A stretch of DNA of 64,000 bases from Prochlorococcus sp. AG-402-N23. Lineage in GTDB: Bacteria > Cyanobacteriota > Cyanobacteriia > PCC-6307 > Cyanobiaceae. Under the pieces are notes generated by a model. The model made no database searches, had not been told where the DNA came from, and saw only the letters and a list, made by a program, of their open reading frames with translations. The stretch covers positions 31,774 through 95,773 of the forward strand of contig QCIX01000003.1 of NCBI GenBank assembly GCA_003216355.1, written 5' to 3'. The position numbers and the translations under genes are program-made. This document shows, piece after piece, positions 40,328-50,999 of the stretch. Within the stretch, counting starts at the first letter, position 1. Each line of letters starts with the position of its first letter.

Positions 40328-41497
40328 ATGAACGTAATTCAGGAAATTAATAATTTCAATGATAATTTTGCTACCCAAGGCAGCAAGCTTAAAATTGAAA
40401 AAAGAGGAGATAAATTAAATATCCGTGGTTCACTACCCTCTAAAGAAGATAAAAATAACTTTAAAATTCAAAGAATATCTCTTGGCTTAAAGGCTGATAT
40501 TTCTGGATTAGAGGAAGCCAAAAAAAAATTACAATTAATCAATTTACAATTGGAATTGAATCAATTTGATTGGATTAATTGGATAGGCAAACCTTATAAA
40601 AAGGAAATAAAAGATGGTTTTGAATTCCCAAATAGATTAAATCAATTTGAGGAATTTTTTTTTAAAGAAAATAAAAGTGATTTTCGAACCAGCACTAGAA
40701 AAACTACTTGGAGAAGTTCTTACAAACCATATATGAAAAGAATCCTAAATATTTACAATGATTATGAGAATGAAGCTTTAGAAAAAATATTTCAAAAAAC
40801 ACTTGAAAGTTATAAGGAAGGTACTAGAAGTAGGAAACAATGTGCTACTTCTTTAAGTGTTTTGGCTAAGTTTTTGGACATTAAACTACCAGAAGATTGG
40901 AAATTAAATTCTAGAGGATATGGTCTGAATAAAGCAGGATTTAGGGATCTCCCTAAAGACGAGTTAATAGAACAACTATGGGAGACGATACCAAACAAAT
41001 CTTGGAAATTTGTTTTTGGTTTGATGGCTACATATGGATTGAGAAATCATGAAGTATTTTTTTGTGATTTAAGTTCTCTTACTAATTTTGGGGACAAAAT
41101 TATTAGAGTTTTACCTACCACTAAAACTGGTGAACATCAAGTTTGGCCATTTCATCCTGAATGGGTGGAAAAGTTCGAATTATCAAAACTTGGTGAAAAA
41201 CCAGAACTTCTACCAAATATCAATAGAGACCTTAAAATTACAACCTTACAAAATATTGGAAAAAAAATTACAGATCAGTTTAAGCGTTACTCTTTACAAA
41301 TAAAACCTTATGATCTAAGGCATGCTTGGGCAGTAAGAACAATTTTTTATGATTTACCTGATACTGTGGCTGCCAGAATGATGGGACATTCGGTTAGCTT
41401 ACATACTCAAACTTATCACCACTGGATTACTAAAAGAGATCAACAACAGGCAGTAAATAATGCACTTTTAAAAGTTAAAAGAGTTAAAAATATTTAA
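40328..41497 (+). CDS. Tyrosine recombinase/phage-integrase-family protein
   Basis: A 389-residue site-specific recombinase. Catalytic residues visible: R239 (GLRNHE), R331 in YDLRHAW, H354 (MMGHS) and nucleophile Y363 (TYHHW). The first box-II position is Tyr328 instead of the usual His, which is known to be tolerated. The N-terminal 110 residues resemble an arm/core-binding region. It stands alone among housekeeping genes with no tRNA, excisionase or repeats seen nearby, so it could be a domesticated or a dormant element gene. Confidence 0.85.
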   Translation: MNVIQEINNFNDNFATQGSKLKIEKRGDKLNIRGSLPSKEDKNNFKIQRISLGLKADISGLEEAKKKLQLINLQLELNQFDWINWIGKPYKKEIKDGFEFPNRLNQFEEFFFKENKSDFRTSTRKTTWRSSYKPYMKRILNIYNDYENEALEKIFQKTLESYKEGTRSRKQCATSLSVLAKFLDIKLPEDWKLNSRGYGLNKAGFRDLPKDELIEQLWETIPNKSWKFVFGLMATYGLRNHEVFFCDLSSLTNFGDKIIRVLPTTKTGEHQVWPFHPEWVEKFELSKLGEKPELLPNINRDLKITTLQNIGKKITDQFKRYSLQIKPYDLRHAWAVRTIFYDLPDTVAARMMGHSVSLHTQTYHHWITKRDQQQAVNNALLKVKRVKNI

Positions 41498-41531
41498 AGA
41501 TTTATAATAATAAAATAAAAGTAAAGGCCAT

Positions 41532-42224
41532 ATGCAAGAAAAACCTTCATCTTCCGAGAAAATATTGAATCTCGATAATCAAGCAAATAAACTTGGAATG
41601 GGAGGTAAAATATCCCCAGATAGCGATGAAAGTTCATATAAAGAAAGAATGCAGCAAAGAAAAGATATTCAAGCCGAAAGACTACAAATTAGAAAAACAA
41701 AAAAAGGATTATTGATTGTTTTCACAGGAAATGGCAAGGGCAAGACAACTGCATCTTTAGGTATGGCTTTAAGGACTATAGGGCATGGCTATAAGGTGGC
41801 AATAATTCAATTTATCAAAGGAGGCTGGACCACTGGAGAAGAAAAAGCACTTAAAAACTTTTCTTCAAACCTATCTTGGCATTCATTAGGAGAGGGATTT
41901 ACATGGGAAACACAAGACAGAATAAGAGATGAAAAATTAGTTCAAGAGGCTTGGCAACTAGCCAAAAAATACATTCAAAACGAATCTTATAAACTTATCA
42001 TTCTTGATGAAATTAATATTGCGACAAAACTTGGTTATCTTGCACCCGAAGAAATAATCACTTTTTTAAAAAGCTTAAATAATAGAAAAAATCATATTGT
42101 TTTAACTGGAAGGGGAGCATCTGATTTGATCATCAATTACGCTGATCTAGTTACAGAAATGAAATTAATAAGACATCCTTTTAAAGAGCAAGGAATAAAA
42201 GCACAAAAGTGTGTTGAATTTTAG
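41532..42224 (+). CDS. cobO: Cob(I)alamin adenosyltransferase (CobO/BtuR type)
   Basis: A 230-residue ATP:corrinoid adenosyltransferase that makes adenosylcobalamin. P-loop GNGKGKTTASLG near 65-76, LILDEINIATKLGYL and LTGRGASDLIINYADLVTEM are family hallmarks. The first 45 residues are a polar extension. The upstream AAAGG, four bases from the ATG after CCAT, is a fair ribosome site. It is separated from pyrH by 127 bases. Confidence 0.93.
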   Translation: MQEKPSSSEKILNLDNQANKLGMGGKISPDSDESSYKERMQQRKDIQAERLQIRKTKKGLLIVFTGNGKGKTTASLGMALRTIGHGYKVAIIQFIKGGWTTGEEKALKNFSSNLSWHSLGEGFTWETQDRIRDEKLVQEAWQLAKKYIQNESYKLIILDEINIATKLGYLAPEEIITFLKSLNNRKNHIVLTGRGASDLIINYADLVTEMKLIRHPFKEQGIKAQKCVEF

Positions 42225-42351
42225 TTGAAGTAAATTTCTATTTGAATTTTAATTAGGCAGGTTTAGAAATGTTTAAAGACGCAAGCAATATCAGAACAAA
42301 AAATAAAATTGGCACATTTACTTGCTAAGGTCTTAAAAGTACAATTATTGA

Positions 42352-43056
42352 ATGACTTACAAAAGAGTTCTCTTAAAACTTAGTGGTGAAGCACTAATGG
42401 GTGAAAAACCTTATGGTATTGATCCTGCTATAGTTCAGTCAATTGCAGAGGATGTTTCAAAAGTAGTCGAAAATAAAGTACAACTTGCAATAGTTGTTGG
42501 TGGTGGAAACATTTTTAGGGGGCTTAAAGGATCTGCAGACGGAATGGATCGCGCGACTGCTGATTATGTAGGTATGCTAGCAACAGTAATGAACGCAATT
42601 TCACTTCAAGATGGTCTTGAGAGAGTAGGAGTTGCAACCAGAGTGCAAACAGCAATCGAAATGCAGGAAATTGCCGAACCTTATATCAGAAGAAGAGCCA
42701 TGAGGCACTTAGAAAAAGGTAGAGTTGTAGTTTTCGGAGGTGGATGCGGAAATCCATTTTTTACAACTGATACCACGGCAGCTTTGAGGGCAGCAGAGAT
42801 AAATGCTGAAGTTGTTATGAAGGCTACTAAAGTTGATGGAGTATACGACCGTGATCCTAATCAATTTAAAGATGCAAAAAAATATTCCTCTCTCAGTTAT
42901 CAACAAGTTCTTAGTGATGAAATTGCAGTAATGGACAGTACTGCGATTGCACTTTGCAAAGATAACAATATCCCAATTATGGTTTTTGATATATTCAAAA
43001 AAGGAAATATTTCCAAAGCTGTTGCTGGTGAGCCAATAGGCTCTTTAATTAGTTAA
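42352..43056 (+). CDS. pyrH: Uridylate kinase
   Basis: A 234-residue UMP kinase of the amino-acid-kinase fold that phosphorylates UMP to UDP. It has [47 protein letters not shown] and [14 protein letters not shown]. Length is standard for the bacterial hexameric enzyme. It is followed 22 bases later by frr, a conserved pair in bacteria. Confidence 0.97.
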   Translation: MTYKRVLLKLSGEALMGEKPYGIDPAIVQSIAEDVSKVVENKVQLAIVVGGGNIFRGLKGSADGMDRATADYVGMLATVMNAISLQDGLERVGVATRVQTAIEMQEIAEPYIRRRAMRHLEKGRVVVFGGGCGNPFFTTDTTAALRAAEINAEVVMKATKVDGVYDRDPNQFKDAKKYSSLSYQQVLSDEIAVMDSTAIALCKDNNIPIMVFDIFKKGNISKAVAGEPIGSLIS

Positions 43057-43078
43057 AGATCATTTAATTTTTTTAATT

Positions 43079-43627
43079 ATGAAAGAAAAAGAAATTCAAG
43101 AAAATATGAATAAAAGTATTGAAGCCACACAAAGAAACTTTAATACAATCAGGACAGGCAGAGCTAATGCTTCCATATTAGACAGAGTAAGTGTTGAGTA
43201 CTATGGAGCAGAAACACCAATCAAATCGCTTGCCACTATAAGCACTGTTGATTCCCAAACAATTTCAATACAACCTTTCGATATTTCATGTTTACAAGCG
43301 ATAGAAAAATCTATTTCAATAAGTGATTTAGGTATTACTCCAAATAATGATGGGAAAGTAATAAGAATAAATGTTCCTCCTTTAACAGAAGAAAGAAGAA
43401 AAGAATTTTGTAAATTAGCCTCTAAATATGCAGAGGAAGGAAAAGTAGCTTTGAGAAATATCAGAAGAGATGCTGTTGATAAAGAAAAAAAAGACGAAAA
43501 AGATGGCCTTATTTCCATTGACGAATCGAGAGATAATCAATCTGAAATTCAGAAAATTACTGATAAATATATTGCTTTAATAGAAACTAAATTGTCTGAA
43601 AAAGAGAAGGAAATTCTAAAAGTTTGA
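43079..43627 (+). CDS. frr: Ribosome recycling factor
   Basis: A 182-residue tRNA-mimic that splits post-termination ribosomes with [22 protein letters not shown] and [15 protein letters not shown] are characteristic, and the two-domain L shape is expected. Its stop overlaps the TTG start of the next gene (TTGA), implying translational coupling. Confidence 0.97.
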   Translation: MKEKEIQENMNKSIEATQRNFNTIRTGRANASILDRVSVEYYGAETPIKSLATISTVDSQTISIQPFDISCLQAIEKSISISDLGITPNNDGKVIRINVPPLTEERRKEFCKLASKYAEEGKVALRNIRRDAVDKEKKDEKDGLISIDESRDNQSEIQKITDKYIALIETKLSEKEKEILKV

Positions 43628-44757
43628 TAGGGTTTGACGTTGTAATAATTGGTGGAGGCTTATCAGGATCTTCCACCGCTCTTAACATATCAAAGAAAGG
43701 ATATTCAGTTTTAATTATTGAAAAAGAAAAATCCCAGGATTATAAACCATGTGCAGGGGGGATGGCATCTTCAATGCAAAGATTTCTTCCTTTAAATATT
43801 GAAGATTGCATAGAATCAAAAATTAAGAATGTTGAATTCAGATGGAAGGCTGCAGATAATGTAACTGCTGATCTAACTGGTGAATCCCCATTTTGGATTG
43901 TTAAAAGAGAAAAACTAGATCAATTATTAATTGATGAATCCTTGAGTAATGGAGCTCAGATTATGAGGCCATTATTGATAGAAAAAATCATAAAAAAAAA
44001 TGATAAATGGGAAATTACTTGCAATAACAAAATAAAATACATTACAAAATTTCTTGTAATTGCTGATGGGTCTCAATCGAAATGGGCGAGTTATTTCAAT
44101 TTAGGGCCAAGAAAACCGAAATTTGCAAACACACTCTCATTAACATTGAAAGGGTTAGGTGAAATACCTAGAGATGCAGTTAGATTTGAGTTTGGATTTA
44201 TAAAATATGGTTTTGCATGGGCATTCCCCTTAAGAGAAAACTTAAATATTGGTTTAGGTACTTTTATAAATAATGGTCTCTTAGAAAATCAGGCTATAAA
44301 TAAACAAGTAATCAGAAGCTTCGGTTTTGATGATTTTCCTTATAAAACAATTAGTAAGAAACTTAGAATATGGAATGGCTTCCACTCAATTAATGGTGAC
44401 AAAGTTTTAGCGGTTGGAGATGCAGCATCTCTATGTGATCCATTTTTAGCTGAAGGAATTAGACCATCTTTAATTAGCAGTTTTTATGCTGCAGAATACA
44501 TAGATCAGTCCTTATCAGGAAAAGTAGATGATTTAAATCTTTATACAAAAAAAATTAACAACATTTGGGGCAAATCAATGGCTTGGGGGAGGAGAATAGC
44601 CCAAGTATTTTATAGATTTCCCAGAACTGGATATCAATTAGGTGTCAAAAGAAAAACAGCACCAAAACGTATTGCTCAAATATTATCAGGAGAAATGAGT
44701 TATGAAGATATTGCAAAAAGGGTTATCAGAAGGTTTTTAACAAAAAGTGGGACTTAA
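43624..44757 (+). CDS. FAD-dependent geranylgeranyl reductase-family oxidoreductase
   Basis: A 377-residue flavoprotein starting at a TTG that overlaps the frr stop. [19 protein letters not shown] binds [12 protein letters not shown] is the GGR-family cap motif and [21 protein letters not shown] is the second FAD motif. It resembles geranylgeranyl reductases but is diverged from ChlP, which has PCGGA; it may saturate carotenoid, quinone or archaeal-like prenyl chains. The exact substrate is unknown. Confidence 0.85.
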   Translation: MIGFDVVIIGGGLSGSSTALNISKKGYSVLIIEKEKSQDYKPCAGGMASSMQRFLPLNIEDCIESKIKNVEFRWKAADNVTADLTGESPFWIVKREKLDQLLIDESLSNGAQIMRPLLIEKIIKKNDKWEITCNNKIKYITKFLVIADGSQSKWASYFNLGPRKPKFANTLSLTLKGLGEIPRDAVRFEFGFIKYGFAWAFPLRENLNIGLGTFINNGLLENQAINKQVIRSFGFDDFPYKTISKKLRIWNGFHSINGDKVLAVGDAASLCDPFLAEGIRPSLISSFYAAEYIDQSLSGKVDDLNLYTKKINNIWGKSMAWGRRIAQVFYRFPRTGYQLGVKRKTAPKRIAQILSGEMSYEDIAKRVIRRFLTKSGT

Positions 44758-44780
44758 TTCTTTTCAATTAAAACTTAAAT

Positions 44781-45782
44781 TTAGTTAGCAGAAATCAATT
44801 TCTGATTTTTAATCTCTGAATATCTCTTTAGTAGCAGCTCTTCCAATTCTTCTATAGCATTACTGAATCCAGTAATGCCTTCACTAAGCTTTTCACTTGC
44901 CATTTGATCTTCTAACATACTTAATCTAAAATCTTTTTCTTCAAATTCGTAGTCAGTAGAATTATTTATTTGGGTACTTACATCTAATTTTCTAACTAAC
45001 TCTCCTTTTTCTTTTTTCAGTTCCTCAAGAAATTTTGGTGCGATTGTTAAAAGATCGCAACCTGCTAATTCTTTTATTTCATCAAGATTTCTAAAACTCG
45101 CTCCCATTACTTCTGTCTTGAATCCCTTTTCTTTAAAGTACTTGTATATTTGCGTAACCGAAATAACACCAGGGTCTTCAGCACCAACAAAACTAGTTTT
45201 ACCAGTTTTTGCTTTATGCCAATCTAATATACGACCAACAAACGGAGAAATTAGAGTTATCTTTGCATTGGCACAAGTTACCGCTTGGCAGAAGTTAAAA
45301 AGTAAAGTTAAGTTGCACTTAATACCCTCTTGTTCCAAAATTTCAGCTGCCTTAATTCCTTCCCAAGTTGCTGCAATCTTAATCAAAATCCTTTCCTTTT
45401 TAATTCCAAAATTTTTGTAAAGATTGATCAATTTTCTCGCTTTTTCTACCGTAGCTTCGGTGTCAAAGCTCAGTCTTGCATCAACTTCTGTAGATACGCG
45501 CCCTGAAATAATTGTCAATATTTCTTTTCCAAAAAACACTGAAACTTGGTCAACAGTTTCTTTAATTAATTCAATTTCGGAGAATCCTTGGGGCAATGCA
45601 TTTTCTGAACTTTCTAAAGCTTTATCAATTAATTTCACATAATCAGGTTTCTTAGCAGCAGCAAGTATTAGCGATGGATTGGTGGTGGCGTCCCTTGGTT
45701 GAAATTTTTTTATCGAATCTAAATCTCCAGTATCAGCAACAACAACGGTCATTGAGGATAATTGTTCTAAAATTGATTTCAT
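44781..45782 (-). CDS. tal: Transaldolase
   Basis: A 333-residue pentose-phosphate enzyme exchanging dihydroxyacetone between sugar phosphates. It opens with [21 protein letters not shown], contains [10 protein letters not shown] and the Schiff-base Lys in [11 protein letters not shown]. The frame extends 8 residues upstream to ATG 45806; I favour the inner ATG because it gives the standard length and start. It is convergent with the GGR-like gene. Confidence 0.95.
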   Translation of the reverse strand: MKSILEQLSSMTVVVADTGDLDSIKKFQPRDATTNPSLILAAAKKPDYVKLIDKALESSENALPQGFSEIELIKETVDQVSVFFGKEILTIISGRVSTEVDARLSFDTEATVEKARKLINLYKNFGIKKERILIKIAATWEGIKAAEILEQEGIKCNLTLLFNFCQAVTCANAKITLISPFVGRILDWHKAKTGKTSFVGAEDPGVISVTQIYKYFKEKGFKTEVMGASFRNLDEIKELAGCDLLTIAPKFLEELKKEKGELVRKLDVSTQINNSTDYEFEEKDFRLSMLEDQMASEKLSEGITGFSNAIEELEELLLKRYSEIKNQKLISAN

Positions 45783-45872
45783 ATCTAAATAATCATATAT
45801 ATACATAAACTAGCTTTTATTCCTGATGAAATCATCAGATAATGAACTAAATATTTATAAAATCGGAAAATT

Positions 45873-47627
45873 TTAGGGTTTTTTAACAATCATTCCATGA
45901 TCTTTAATAATGGGAGGTATTTTTTCAATTACTATCAAACTCTCGATAATTTCTTTAGCAACTGGTACAGCAACAGTTGAACCATATGCATAAGATTTAG
46001 ATGGCTCATCAATTACTACAAGGACAGCATATTTCGGATCATTAACTGGTAAGGTCGCCACAAAACTGCAAACTTTTTTACTTGTATAGGAACCATTTAA
46101 TGCTTTTTGGGAAGTGCCCGTTTTCCCCGCTATCCTATAACCCTCGATTTTCACTCCAGATCCACTACCTTTATCAACTACGCTCTCCATCCATTCAAGA
46201 ATAGTTTTAGAGACTTCGTATGAAAAAAATTGTTTTTTTTGATTTTTATTAACTCTTTCTTTAAAAGTTGAGGTTACATGTGGAGTTACTTCATAACCAC
46301 CATTTGCTAGAGCCGCATGAAGTTGAAGCAATTTAATTGGCGAGATTGAGAAACCTTTGCCAAAAGAAGTTACAGCAGGCTCAATTGATTGATTTACAAA
46401 TAAATCTTTTCTCTTTAGTTGGCCAGCAGTTGATTCAAATAAGTCAGTCTCTAAATTTTTATTTATACCTAAATTTTTTAGCCTATCCCAATAAATTGTA
46501 GGGTCTAAATTTTGCATTATTTTTACCATTCCAACATTACTTGAAACCTGCAAAACTTTTGGGTAGTCAATGTATCCATTACCTTTTTTATCCCAATTAG
46601 AAAGTGTCCATCCTCCAACATTAATTTTTCCAATATCTTCAACTACTCCATCTTTCTGGATTACTTTTTCTTCTAAAGCTAAGGCAAGATTAATAGGTTT
46701 AAAAGTTGAACCAGGCTCAAATAAATCTTGAGAATACCAACCCCTAAAAATTCCAGAATCATACTGCCAAAATTTATTTGGATCGTAAGACGGGACTGTA
46801 ACCAAGGAGAGAATCCGACCATTATTAACATCCATAACTATGGCAAATCCCTTCTTTGCTTTCCATTTGCTTACTTGCTTTGATAATGCATTGAATGAAG
46901 CTTTCTGTAATTTTGAATCTATAGTTAGGCCTAAACTTTTGTAATCAGAAACAAAATCACCCGGGGCTGAATTATCCGGTAAAGGAGTTCCATCTCCTCC
47001 TCTTTTTATTAAATTACTTTTATTAAAAACTTTAATTTGATTATCTAAATGAAGCTCTAAACCTGCTGAAGCTATATTCTCATCATTAACAAAACCGACA
47101 AGATTAGAGTAAAGCTTCCCTTGTGGATAATATCTCTGCGAATATTTAAATAAATCAATTCCGCTTATTTGGAGGTTCTTAATCTTTTCAGCCTTTTCTT
47201 CGGAAATTTTATCCAAAAGCTTGATACCACTAATTTTATTATTAAATTTACTCAACAGTATTTCACCATTTATATCCAAGATAGGTGACAATTTATCTGT
47301 AACTTCTTCAATACTGCGAACTCGGTTAATTGAATCACCAGGAAAATTAAAATATTTTGGATGGGCCCATAATTTATAGAGCGGTTTATCGTAAGCAACT
47401 AGTCTATTATTTCTATCAACAATTGCTCTCCTTTTTTTTAAGGCATTAGTTTTAGAAGACTGTATTAATCTAGCTTTCCTTTGCAAATCAGAGGCGTTAA
47501 AGACTTGTAATTTAACTAACCTACCAAACAAACAAAATATTAATAGTAAGCTAAAAATATAGAGAAATTTAAATCTTCTTTGATCAAGGGGTATTAGACG
47601 AATAATTTTTTTGTATTTTTTCATCAA
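45873..47627 (-). CDS. ftsI: Penicillin-binding protein FtsI-like (septal transpeptidase)
   Basis: A 584-residue class B penicillin-binding protein. A membrane anchor at about residues 21-40 is followed by the dimerisation domain and the transpeptidase domain with STFK (S307, K310), SSN (SxN) and KTGTSQKA (KTG). It crosslinks septal peptidoglycan in the periplasm. The upstream small membrane protein overlaps it by four bases and has the FtsL plan. Confidence 0.93.
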   Translation of the reverse strand: MMKKYKKIIRLIPLDQRRFKFLYIFSLLLIFCLFGRLVKLQVFNASDLQRKARLIQSSKTNALKKRRAIVDRNNRLVAYDKPLYKLWAHPKYFNFPGDSINRVRSIEEVTDKLSPILDINGEILLSKFNNKISGIKLLDKISEEKAEKIKNLQISGIDLFKYSQRYYPQGKLYSNLVGFVNDENIASAGLELHLDNQIKVFNKSNLIKRGGDGTPLPDNSAPGDFVSDYKSLGLTIDSKLQKASFNALSKQVSKWKAKKGFAIVMDVNNGRILSLVTVPSYDPNKFWQYDSGIFRGWYSQDLFEPGSTFKPINLALALEEKVIQKDGVVEDIGKINVGGWTLSNWDKKGNGYIDYPKVLQVSSNVGMVKIMQNLDPTIYWDRLKNLGINKNLETDLFESTAGQLKRKDLFVNQSIEPAVTSFGKGFSISPIKLLQLHAALANGGYEVTPHVTSTFKERVNKNQKKQFFSYEVSKTILEWMESVVDKGSGSGVKIEGYRIAGKTGTSQKALNGSYTSKKVCSFVATLPVNDPKYAVLVVIDEPSKSYAYGSTVAVPVAKEIIESLIVIEKIPPIIKDHGMIVKKP

Positions 47628-48052
47628 TAGCCCTTTTGATATTTGCTATCACTAAAACCTTCAATGAAACTACTTAGATTTCTCTTAAACAAACTTTCTT
47701 TTTTTTTTGGAAGTTTATCTAGATAGATTAAATCTTCAGGTTTAGTTTTTCTATAAATATTGAGAGACTCAAGTTCTCTAATATAAGATTCTTCAATTTT
47801 AGAAATATAATCAATGAGATTATTATTGATAGCTCTTGTTTTAGATAAGTTTTTATATGTATTTGACCATTTTCTTTGACTATTAAAAGATAAGAAAAAT
47901 AATATGAAAATTAATACCAAAAGAGAGATATTAATGGTGTCGAAAATTTGATGTATTAATTTGATATTAATTATGGATATTTTTTCAGAATTTTTTTTAC
48001 TTTCATATGAAACTTTTTTTTTAAAATTAAGTTGATTCCCATAAGGTTTCAT
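47624..48052 (-). CDS. FtsL-like single-pass membrane protein
   Basis: A 142-residue protein with a basic N-terminus, one membrane helix (about 39-57: ISLLVLIFILFFLSFN) and a downstream region rich in coiled-coil-type residues, ending with a basic tail. Plan and location, right before ftsI with a four-base overlap, match FtsL, which holds FtsB and FtsW/FtsI at the division site. FtsL is too variable to confirm by sequence alone. Confidence 0.6.
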   Translation of the reverse strand: MKPYGNQLNFKKKVSYESKKNSEKISIINIKLIHQIFDTINISLLVLIFILFFLSFNSQRKWSNTYKNLSKTRAINNNLIDYISKIEESYIRELESLNIYRKTKPEDLIYLDKLPKKKESLFKRNLSSFIEGFSDSKYQKGY

Positions 48053-48136
48053 CTATGATTTATTTTTAAATAAAAGAAGTGTTATTAATTAAATAAACAT
48101 CTTTTTGTTTGATTCGCAAGTAAAAAATTAAATTCT

Positions 48137-49498
48137 TTATGTCCTCAATAAGAACAAATTCAAGAAAGTCAATCCATTCCATAAAGAATGCATGATAACT
48201 GAAGAAAACAAACTTCCTGAAGCAACTCTTGTTATTGCTAATCCAATCCCTAGAACAAATAATGGAGGCATTTCTCCCACACTTAAATGGGCTATTGCAA
48301 AGATAAAAGCTGAAACTATGATTCCCGAAATTATTCCAAAATCTCTTGAAAGAGTTGGTAGTAAAATACCGCGAAATATAATTTCCTCAAATAGAGGAGC
48401 TAATAGAGTTGTTGTTACAAATAATAAAAAAAATGATAGGTAATTATTATTATTAAGAACAATTTCTAGTAAAGGGTTACTACCATTCTGATTATCGATC
48501 AGACTATTCATAATTAGAGAAATCATTAAAACAAAAGGAACAATTGCTAACCAACCTTTAATTCCTTGAATAATTGCATATTTTATTGGCAAGAAATTGA
48601 ACTGTAAATAATCCTTTTTAAGAGTGAATTCACCATTCAAAGATTTAATTTGATAATAAACTATCCCTAATGGTGGAATAGCCATAAAAAGATATCCAAA
48701 GAATATTTTTAAAGATTGAGACAATTCATTAGAAATATTTTTAGAAAAAAGTTCAACCAAGCTTATAGAAAACAAGGGTGATACTACTTCTCCTAAAACA
48801 ACAAATCCACCTGCTATTAGTAATACCATATCTATTAATTCTAAATCTAAGGATTTAATTTCTTTCCAACCAAACTTTTTCAAAGAAATGGTGGTCCATA
48901 ATATTTTTAGAGCCAATATAGAGCCAATAAGTATTGACAAAAGTGGTATTAGTCTAATAGCTAATATTTTTAAAAACATTTTGCTTGAAAATGATTTTGT
49001 TATTAATGAACTATCGTCAAAATCAAATTTCCGGCTTAAAAGGTGATATAAAAATCTATCATCTTTAAATAAATCAAATTTATTAGAATTTGGTTTATAT
49101 GAATTATTATTGGATTTTTTTTCTATCTCATCAATCAGAAATATATAGTTTTTATTTTCAAAATCTTTGGATATATTTTTAAAGATTATAGGATCATTTG
49201 ATTCTGAAGAAATTAATCGAATTAATTTATTTCTTTCTGTTAGCTCTTCAAATGAGACCTCAGAGAGTGATCTATTTATTTGATCAACAGGATCATTTAT
49301 GATAAAAACCTTTTTAAGATCTACAGGTATTGATTGGACCGATAATTCAGCAATTTCTTGCTCTTTTTGACTTATATCAAATGAAACAGACGGTCTATTT
49401 AAACTATCTCTTAAGCCTTGCTGCCATACAAAAAAAGTTATGACTATAGAAATAAAAGCTAAAGTGAGTTTTGACTTAGAGAGATTTTTAAAGATCAT
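48137..49498 (-). CDS. CPBP-family intramembrane protease
   Basis: A 453-residue membrane protein. The catalytic CPBP (Abi) motifs are in the C-terminal 130 residues: FEEIIFRG (EExxxR), FIFAIAHL (FxxxH) and HSLWN. Around eight hydrophobic segments occupy residues 160-450, after a polar N-terminal 140 with a signal-like start. Family members process prenylated proteins or regulate immunity-type peptides. The substrate here is unknown. It lies upstream of the FtsL-like gene. Confidence 0.9.
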   Translation of the reverse strand: MIFKNLSKSKLTLAFISIVITFFVWQQGLRDSLNRPSVSFDISQKEQEIAELSVQSIPVDLKKVFIINDPVDQINRSLSEVSFEELTERNKLIRLISSESNDPIIFKNISKDFENKNYIFLIDEIEKKSNNNSYKPNSNKFDLFKDDRFLYHLLSRKFDFDDSSLITKSFSSKMFLKILAIRLIPLLSILIGSILALKILWTTISLKKFGWKEIKSLDLELIDMVLLIAGGFVVLGEVVSPLFSISLVELFSKNISNELSQSLKIFFGYLFMAIPPLGIVYYQIKSLNGEFTLKKDYLQFNFLPIKYAIIQGIKGWLAIVPFVLMISLIMNSLIDNQNGSNPLLEIVLNNNNYLSFFLLFVTTTLLAPLFEEIIFRGILLPTLSRDFGIISGIIVSAFIFAIAHLSVGEMPPLFVLGIGLAITRVASGSLFSSVIMHSLWNGLTFLNLFLLRT

Positions 49499-49613
49499 AA
49501 CTCATTATATTTTGAAAACTATACTTAGTGATAATTGAAGTTCCTTACGTTGATGTATCTATTTTAATCACGCCATGAGATGATTAAATTATCTTAATTT
49601 TCAAATTTATATA

Positions 49614-50942
49614 ATGGCTATACGATTAGTGTTAGTTAGGCATGGACTAAGCAGTTTCAATGCAAAAGGATTGATTCAAGGAAGAACAGATGATTCAACA
49701 CTAACTGATGAAGGATACGAACAAGCCCGAAAAGCAGGAAAAGCATTATCAAAAATAAACTTCGATAAAATCTATTCCTCCCCACTTGTGAGAGCGGCAG
49801 AGACTGCAAAAACAATTAAAAAGACCTTCAATCAAGAACTAAAAATTTTATTTGATGAAAATTTGCTAGAGGTCGATCTTAGTGAATGGTCTGGTCTAAA
49901 AATTGATGAAATAAAAAAGAAATATCCAGAAATTTATCCTATATGGAAAAATGATCCAGAAAATCTAATTTTAAAAAGAAATGACAAAAAGACTTATAAA
50001 CCAATTCAAGAGTTATTTTTTCAAGCAAAAAATTTTGTAGAAGATATTTTAAAAATTTATCTAGACAAAGATGATGTGAATATTCTAATTGTAGGACATA
50101 ATGCGATTCTCAGATGTTTAATCCTCTTATTATTAGGAAAGCCTAAGCAAGGTTTTAGGAAAATAAGATTAGAAAATGCTTCTTTCTCTATACTCAATAT
50201 TAAAAAAAAAGATAACTCTTTTAAAACCCAAATTGAATGCTTAAATCAAACCTCCCATCTGAATAAAAATATTCCTAATCAAATTGGAGATTCCAGAATA
50301 TTTCTTATAAGGCATGGTGAAACTAACTGGAACAAAGAAGGAAGATTCCAAGGCCAAATTGATATCCCTTTAAATGAAAACGGAAAAGATCAAGCTAGAA
50401 AGACTTTTGAATATTTAAGAAATATTTCTTTCAACAAGGCATTTTCAAGTTCCATGAATAGGCCTTATGAGACTGCACAAATAATCCTTCAAAATAGCAA
50501 AGATTTAAAAATAGAAAGAATAGATTCACTTGTAGAAATTAGTCACGGATTATGGGAAGGCAAACTGGAACTAGAGATAAGAGAAAAGTGGCCTGTTTTA
50601 CTAAAAAATTGGCATGATAAACCTGAAGAAGTAATAATGCCCGAAGGTGAATCTATAAAAGATGTATCAGAAAGGTCCGTAGAAGCTTTTGACAAAATTT
50701 GTTTATCTCAAAATGATAATGATCTAAGCCTTCTGGTCGCTCATGATGCAGTCAATAAAACTCTAATATGCAACATCCTTGGGATTAATTATTCAAATAT
50801 TTGGATGATAAAACAAGGCAATGGTGGCATAACTATAATTGACCTTTTTAATGACCCCAACAAGCCCCCTGTGATTAGCGCTCTAAACATTACAACCCAC
50901 CTAGGAGGAATAATTGATTCAACTGCTTCAGGAGCACTTTAA
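49614..50942 (+). CDS. Tandem histidine-phosphatase protein
   Basis: A 442-residue protein with two phosphoglycerate-mutase-like domains. Domain 1 (about 1-195) has VRHGLSSFN (H10) and GHNAILR; domain 2 (about 225-420) has IRHGETNW and AHDAVNK. The two together match the cyanobacterial two-domain phosphatase associated with 2-carboxyarabinitol-phosphate or phosphoserine, but the substrate is not settled. Domain 1 has LSSF where the second has ETNW, so the copies may differ in activity. Confidence 0.87.
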   Translation: MAIRLVLVRHGLSSFNAKGLIQGRTDDSTLTDEGYEQARKAGKALSKINFDKIYSSPLVRAAETAKTIKKTFNQELKILFDENLLEVDLSEWSGLKIDEIKKKYPEIYPIWKNDPENLILKRNDKKTYKPIQELFFQAKNFVEDILKIYLDKDDVNILIVGHNAILRCLILLLLGKPKQGFRKIRLENASFSILNIKKKDNSFKTQIECLNQTSHLNKNIPNQIGDSRIFLIRHGETNWNKEGRFQGQIDIPLNENGKDQARKTFEYLRNISFNKAFSSSMNRPYETAQIILQNSKDLKIERIDSLVEISHGLWEGKLELEIREKWPVLLKNWHDKPEEVIMPEGESIKDVSERSVEAFDKICLSQNDNDLSLLVAHDAVNKTLICNILGINYSNIWMIKQGNGGITIIDLFNDPNKPPVISALNITTHLGGIIDSTASGAL

Positions 50943-50999
50943 ATTAAAACCCTTTTTAAAATTCATTTTGAGGAAGTGAGAGACAGAAGAAAGAGTTTA

